From NCBI GenBank assembly GCA_035610365.1, contig CM069436.1, forward strand, positions 63,379,505-63,443,504: a DNA stretch of 64,000 bases, read 5' to 3'. A model generated the notes under the pieces. The model searched no databases and had not been told where the DNA came from. It saw nothing but the letters and a program-made list of their open reading frames with translations. Shown here piece after piece: positions 60,254-64,000 of the stretch (position 1 is its first letter; each line of letters opens with the position of its first letter). The position numbers and the translations under genes are program-made. This DNA is from Aquatica leii (taxonomy: Eukaryota > Arthropoda > Insecta > Coleoptera > Lampyridae).

Positions 60254-61250
60254 CTACGGAAATAAATGTTCAAAAGCATTTCTTTCTTTCTCAATATATT
60301 TTTGAGCTCGCCTGATAACACTTTTTGTCACTTGGAAAAGAGTTCTTCCATCAATATCATGTAAATTGCGCCCTTTATCTTGTCCACATTTTAATACCGT
60401 TATTTGTAGATCTCATCTTTCACAAAACCTTAATGATGAAAATCTAGAGGTTTTCAAACTCGGGGACCGTGAAAACCAACGAACTGGCCCGTTTGTATTC
60501 TTGTCAATAAGTTAACACTCCCAAAATGATTATGTGCAGATGCTACATCCTGTTGAAAGTGAACATGTGGGTAAGCAATTAATGGAATGTTTTCTAGAAA
60601 AATAATTAATAAGTGGTTCTAATAAGCGGCATATCTCTCTTTAGTCGCATTTTCGCGATAGAAAAAGGGACCAACAATTTGCGAACCTACTAAAACGCAC
60701 CGAACATTTAAGCTAAAGCGGCGTTGAGGATTACGTAAATCCGTTATAGGAGGATTAGCACTGCTCTAGTATTGTTGATTGTGTTTGTTGCATATATCTG
60801 AAGCGGAAAAGTTAGATTGGTCAGATTGTATTTGTTGCATGTACTTACCTGAATTCGAAAAATAGATTCGTCAGACCTTAAAATAAATTTCTATATGTTT
60901 ACTTCAAAAATTTAGTAACCAATTACAAACAATACTTCTCTTGCTGCAACTCTAGCTGTTAAAGTGTGTACTCTTTTAGTTTATAGAGACGAAGTCTATG
61001 TTTTTGTAGAACCGTTTAGATTCTGCTTTTTTTACATCTAACTCGATAGTGGCGTCTCTAATCGATTTTCCATAAAATCTTTTAAAATAGACCAGCACAT
61101 TTCTTTTAGTCTGTTCTGTTCTTCTTCTTTGTTTTCTTAATTCTTCATAGTTTCTGAATTGTCTGTATAATTTCAGAAAATACTGTACCTTTAGTGCTTG
61201 ACAATTCGGAAATCTAATCTGGTAATGCTGCAGAGCATTTGTAGAATTTT
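60254..61250 (-). pseudogene. mariner-type transposase relic
   Basis: Minus-strand blocks: IRFPNCQALKVQYFLKLYRQ (N-terminal helix-turn-helix part), RFYGKSIRDATIELDVKK, FILRSDESIFRIQ (first catalytic Asp region, usually FTDES.F), the CVLVGSQIVGPFFYRENATK block, HVHFQQDVASAHNHF (second Asp, FQQDGA..H), FVGFHGPRV and KPLDFHH (usually RWIGR.GP..WPPRSPDL.PLDF.LWG), and EKERNAFEHLFP then TAG at 60254 (C-terminus). The stretch from WPPRSPDL is badly decayed. Frame changes throughout. Confidence 0.68.
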
Positions 61251-61557
61251 ATCTGCACACCAGATATACCTCAGAATGTCACAATTTTGTAAATGACTGA
61301 AAGACATTTTAAAACTGTCACAAACGAAAATATTGAGAAACAACTATTGACAGGAAAACATACAGAATGTTCTATTTAAAATTTTGTTGTTTTTGTGAAT
61401 ATTTTGAAAACGGGACGTTCAACTGTTGTTTTGTTGTCACTATTGTAATCAACGGAAAAAGTTTGTTTATTTAACCCAGCTTGTAGCTCTAATAATAACG
61501 GAGATAGTAACAGTAAACGTTTAATTTGGATACGGTGTATACAGTAGAGTACTGTAA
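61251..61557. other. no gene seen
   Basis: AT-rich spacer between the mariner relic and PLE4. Confidence 0.4.
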
Positions 61558-61706
61558 ATGACGATTAATAACTCTATGAATATCTCGCTTGACATAACCA
61601 TTGTTCACTAAGGTTCTAGTAAGATGACGGAGTTCTGAGTCTAGATTCTCAGGTTGACAAATAGAAAAGGCACGATGGACCAAAGATTCAATGACAGAAC
61701 GTTTCT

Positions 61707-62435
61707 GTGCAGGATGATGATGAGACGAAGCATGAAGGTATCTGTCCGTATGGGTGGGTTTGCGATAAACAGAATGGTTATGTCAAGCGAGATATTCATA
61801 GAGTTATTAATCGTCATTTACATCCACGTACTCGATTACCTAAGGACATTTCTACTCCCGAATCCAACCCGAAATTGGCCTTTTTACCCTACATTCACAA
61901 GGTTACAGATCAAATAGGGAAACTCCTTCGTAAGAATGGTATTAAACCCATATTCAACTCGACAGGCAAAATCTCTCAGATTCTTCCTTCTCCCAAAGAC
62001 AAATTTCCTACACTTTCATCTCAAGGTGTATACCAAATTCCCTGTTCTTGTGGTTTAGTTTACATTGGTGAAACCGGTCGTTCCGTCATTACTCGCATTT
62101 CAGAACATGATCGTTGTATAAGGAAAAGGTATACTTCCAAGTCTGCGGTCGCTGAACATCATTTTACTACAGGTCACAAGATAGATTTTGATAATGTTTC
62201 GTTGATTGCCAAATCTCCATTCTTTTTCAACAGGAAATTCCGAGAAAGCATAGAAATCATCAAACACCCCAATAACTTCAATCGCGATCATGGTTTCGAA
62301 CTATCCCCTCTTTGGTTTCCGGTTATTAGTCATTTAACAAAAACACGCCCCCTAGCAACCGTAACCCAATCAGGGTCGAGCTTAATCATCCGTGACGATC
62401 CTGTTCCTTTAAATACGGAGACTATTTCTTCTTAA
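61707..62435 (+). CDS. PLE4 GIY-YIG endonuclease part, open to its stop
   Basis: 242-codon frame. The first 20-odd codons lie in junction DNA and are probably not native. From VKRDIHRVINRHL onward it is PLE: the connector, then GVYQIPCSC..VYIGETGRS (GIY-YIG with both Tyr), R.SEH..C, KSAVAEHHFTTGHKIDFDN, SPFFFNRKFRESIEI (with the catalytic Glu region) and a hydrophilic tail. It would give the endonuclease without a reverse transcriptase. It is an element fragment rather than a host gene; in-frame survival argues for recent insertion. Confidence 0.75.
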   Translation: MQDDDETKHEGICPYGWVCDKQNGYVKRDIHRVINRHLHPRTRLPKDISTPESNPKLAFLPYIHKVTDQIGKLLRKNGIKPIFNSTGKISQILPSPKDKFPTLSSQGVYQIPCSCGLVYIGETGRSVITRISEHDRCIRKRYTSKSAVAEHHFTTGHKIDFDNVSLIAKSPFFFNRKFRESIEIIKHPNNFNRDHGFELSPLWFPVISHLTKTRPLATVTQSGSSLIIRDDPVPLNTETISS

Positions 62436-62650
62436 GTCACTTCTACCTAGTTTAGAATCTGGCTTGGTTCACAAGTTGATTACCTAACTCGGTAGTGGTT
62501 CTTTGTTAGATTTTCGTTTGCTTTTTCAGGTTATCGTTTTCTTTCTTACCTTTTCATAGTTTAGGTTATGGCTTGTTTTACAAGTGGATAACCTAACTTT
62601 TGAGAAGTTCTTAGTTAGATTTCGATTGCTTGTTTGAGTTTTGCGATTCT

Positions 62651-62697
62651 CACGCCCTGATGAAGTCCCTTACGAAAGTGGGCGAAACGTTGGCAGC
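62651..62697 (+). ncRNA. hammerhead-ribozyme-like motif at the PLE4 3' end
   Basis: Stem I GCC (62654-62656), core CTGATGA (62657-62663), extra A, stem II region GTCCC..GGGC with a TTACGAAAGT loop, GAA (62684-62686), ACGT (62687-62690), T, GGC (62692-62694). Matches 12633-12682; two base changes in stem II preserve partial pairing. Same strand as the endonuclease. Confidence 0.58.
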
Positions 62698-62722
62698 TTC
62701 GGTTGCAACTATGACACGGTCC

Positions 62723-63052
62723 AAACCCGGAAGACATTCTAATGTTAGTATAGATTCCGGCCGTGGAAGCCTTCGCTATTACATAATCAACTGGCCTACA
62801 TTTTAAAAATATTTACATACATACAGGGTGTTTCACAAAAATATAAAAACCTAAATGTGTGTGCCAGGGCTTTCTTGAATTTCTTAAAATCTGTTTTTTA
62901 ACATCGATTATTAATAATAATTGAGTTTTAAAGTAGTTTTTAAAGTTTTCAAAAAAATCGCAAAACTACATAGAATCATTAATTTCTCAGTTTTTTTTAA
63001 ACATGAAATTCTGTATGTTTTTTCATATTTAGATTTCACATAGAAACATACT
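62723..63052. other. spacer with an ACAGGGTGTTTC repeat-end-like sequence
   Basis: ACAGGGTGTTTCACAAAAAT at about 62824 resembles ends of many arthropod repeats but has no partner here. No gene. Confidence 0.35.
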
Positions 63053-63654
63053 CATACTTTGCTGAACATTTTTAAAATTCAAAAAAGAGCTATTAGGATT
63101 ATGTTTGGTTTAACTAACTGGGATAGTTGTAGACCATTTTTTCTTAAACATAATATTATGACAGTTTACAACCTACTTATCTATGAATGCTGCCTATTTA
63201 TGTTTAATAATAAAATAAATTACCTTAAAAATTCTGATTTTCACTCGTATAACACAAGTAATTTGAGTAAAAGTGATACATATTATAGATCTTACATTTT
63301 TAGTTCTGTTAAACTTTTTAATAAGCTGCCGACCTCAATACGTGATATAGAGTTAAAAAACGAATTTAAAAAGGTACTCAAAGGATACTTAATAAAATCT
63401 TGTTTTTATTCTATTAATGAGTTCCTTGAACAATGATATGATAATATTTGCAGTCTTACATTTTTTATTTTACATTCTAGAAAAGACAGTCCTATTGTTT
63501 CTGTAAATATGATTGTATTTTTTACATTATAACAATTGTGTTACTTATTGTATTATTTATATTATTTGTGTTTACATGTATTTCAATTGTGTTTATATGT
63601 ATTTTCAATACCACTGGTCATGAAATAAACTACTACTACTACTACTACTACTAT
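63053..63654 (+). pseudogene. 3' end of a second LINE with (ACT)n tail
   Basis: The open frame to the TGA at 63436 holds the C-terminal RT-associated segment common in jockey/CR1-group LINEs: IFKIQKRAIRIMFG, CRPFFLKHNIMTVYNLLIYE, YYRSYIFSSVKLFNKLPTSI, EFKKVLKGYLIKSCFYS. A short 3' UTR and an (ACT)n run (63629-63654) follow. Everything upstream is missing (5' truncation). The coding stretch is intact for 125 codons, so the copy is younger than the 51-54 kb LINE. The two are different families (tail and wording differ). Confidence 0.78.
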
Positions 63655-64000
63655 AAAAACTAAATGATAACAGGCTTTATAGTCGTCGGACAAACCATTC
63701 TTGTGAAATTGACACTTTATGTGAAAATAAAGAAAGCAAATAAATAGAAAAACAACCGAAACAACAAAGATAGAATGCTTATAGCAATGCATTAATAAGC
63801 TGATAAAAATAATTTATTAATAACTAAATAATGAAACGATTTCCAAAACTTAAAAAGTTAATTATTAGAAAAAACGAAAAAAAGTCTAATACTAAATGGT
63901 GACCGTGCCTTGCTAAACATATTTCAATTTGCTAGAAAAACAAATGTTTTACCCGTAACAAAAACATCTGATGAGAAATGGACTGAAACGCAGTTGTTAT
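63655..64000. other. no gene seen at the right edge
   Basis: AT-rich; no supported feature. Confidence 0.4.

Larger units (their letters stand above)
61558..62722 (+). mobile_element. Penelope-like element PLE4 with inverted 5' piece
   Basis: The plus strand from 61770 to 62435 is a long open frame: VKRDIHRVINRHL, a connector, GVYQIPCSCGLVYIGETGRS (intact GIY-YIG start), RKFRESIEIIKHPNNFNRDH and a C-terminal tail to the TAA at 62435, then a 3' UTR with hammerhead-like core (62651-62697). At 61558-61680 the same connector (LDSELRHLTRTLVNNGYVKR onward) appears on the minus strand, so the 5' part of the insertion is a head-to-head inversion. RT is absent. The GIY-YIG part has no stop, which makes it the best-preserved endonuclease of the window. 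Confidence 0.82.

Noticed and set aside
1..64000. CRISPR array, operons, ribosome binding sites, replication origins
   Set aside because: The sequence is eukaryotic; no regularly spaced direct repeats with unique spacers occur. The hexamer and ~100-bp arrays are simple tandem repeats.

Overview
This is a very AT-rich eukaryotic window, most likely from an arthropod. The evidence is a copia element with the tRNA-iMet-type primer site GGTTATGGGCCCAG, several Penelope-like elements (PLEs), Tc1/mariner, piggyBac, Harbinger and Crypton relics, and host introns of only about 50 bp. No prokaryotic feature is present. Almost everything recognisable is mobile DNA in different states of decay. One host gene is supported: three short minus-strand exons at 1181-1596 that run off the left edge.

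Layout. 1-4.7 kb: 5' end of a host gene (signal peptide plus a glycosylated luminal-type domain, perhaps cystinosin-like), then Tc1/mariner and MULE relics. 5.4-7.4 kb: PLE1 (minus) between 117-bp inverted terminal repeats. 10.5-12.1 kb: piggyBac relic. 12.6 kb: orphan 3' end of a PLE. 13.4 kb: a possible terminal exon of an unknown gene. 13.9-14.4 kb: PIF/Harbinger relic. 14.7-17.5 kb: PLE2 (plus) between 184-bp inverted repeats. 18.3 kb: Crypton-type tyrosine recombinase relic. 22.4-24.4 kb: a dimeric repeat with a tRNA-like B box, split by a 1.26-kb element; an opposite-oriented dimer lies at 36.5-37.5 kb. 27.1-31.6 kb: a structurally complete Ty1/copia element, nearly identical LTRs but a damaged reverse transcriptase. 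37.5-47.8 kb: a nest of elements: an old copia relic interrupted by a repeat; a Ty3/gypsy relic interrupted by a DD82E-type transposase insertion and by a TSD-flanked LTR-type insertion; and a macrodomain reading frame just after the gypsy integrase. 48.5-49.1 kb: a 140-bp MITE and a ~100-bp tandem repeat. 50.8-54.3 kb: a 236-bp hexanucleotide array and a frameshifted LINE. 58.3-63.7 kb: PLE3, two mariner-type fragments in opposite orientation, PLE4 with an inverted 5' piece, and a second truncated LINE.

The most interesting signals: (1) the 3' ends of three PLE families each carry a hammerhead-ribozyme-like core whose stem I pairs covary between families, with an ACGU palindrome as stem III; (2) a TARG1/OARD1-like macrodomain appears to have been carried by the gypsy element; (3) the copia copy is young by its LTRs yet its reverse transcriptase is damaged at two catalytic motifs. 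Translations and pairings were made by eye; no database search was run.
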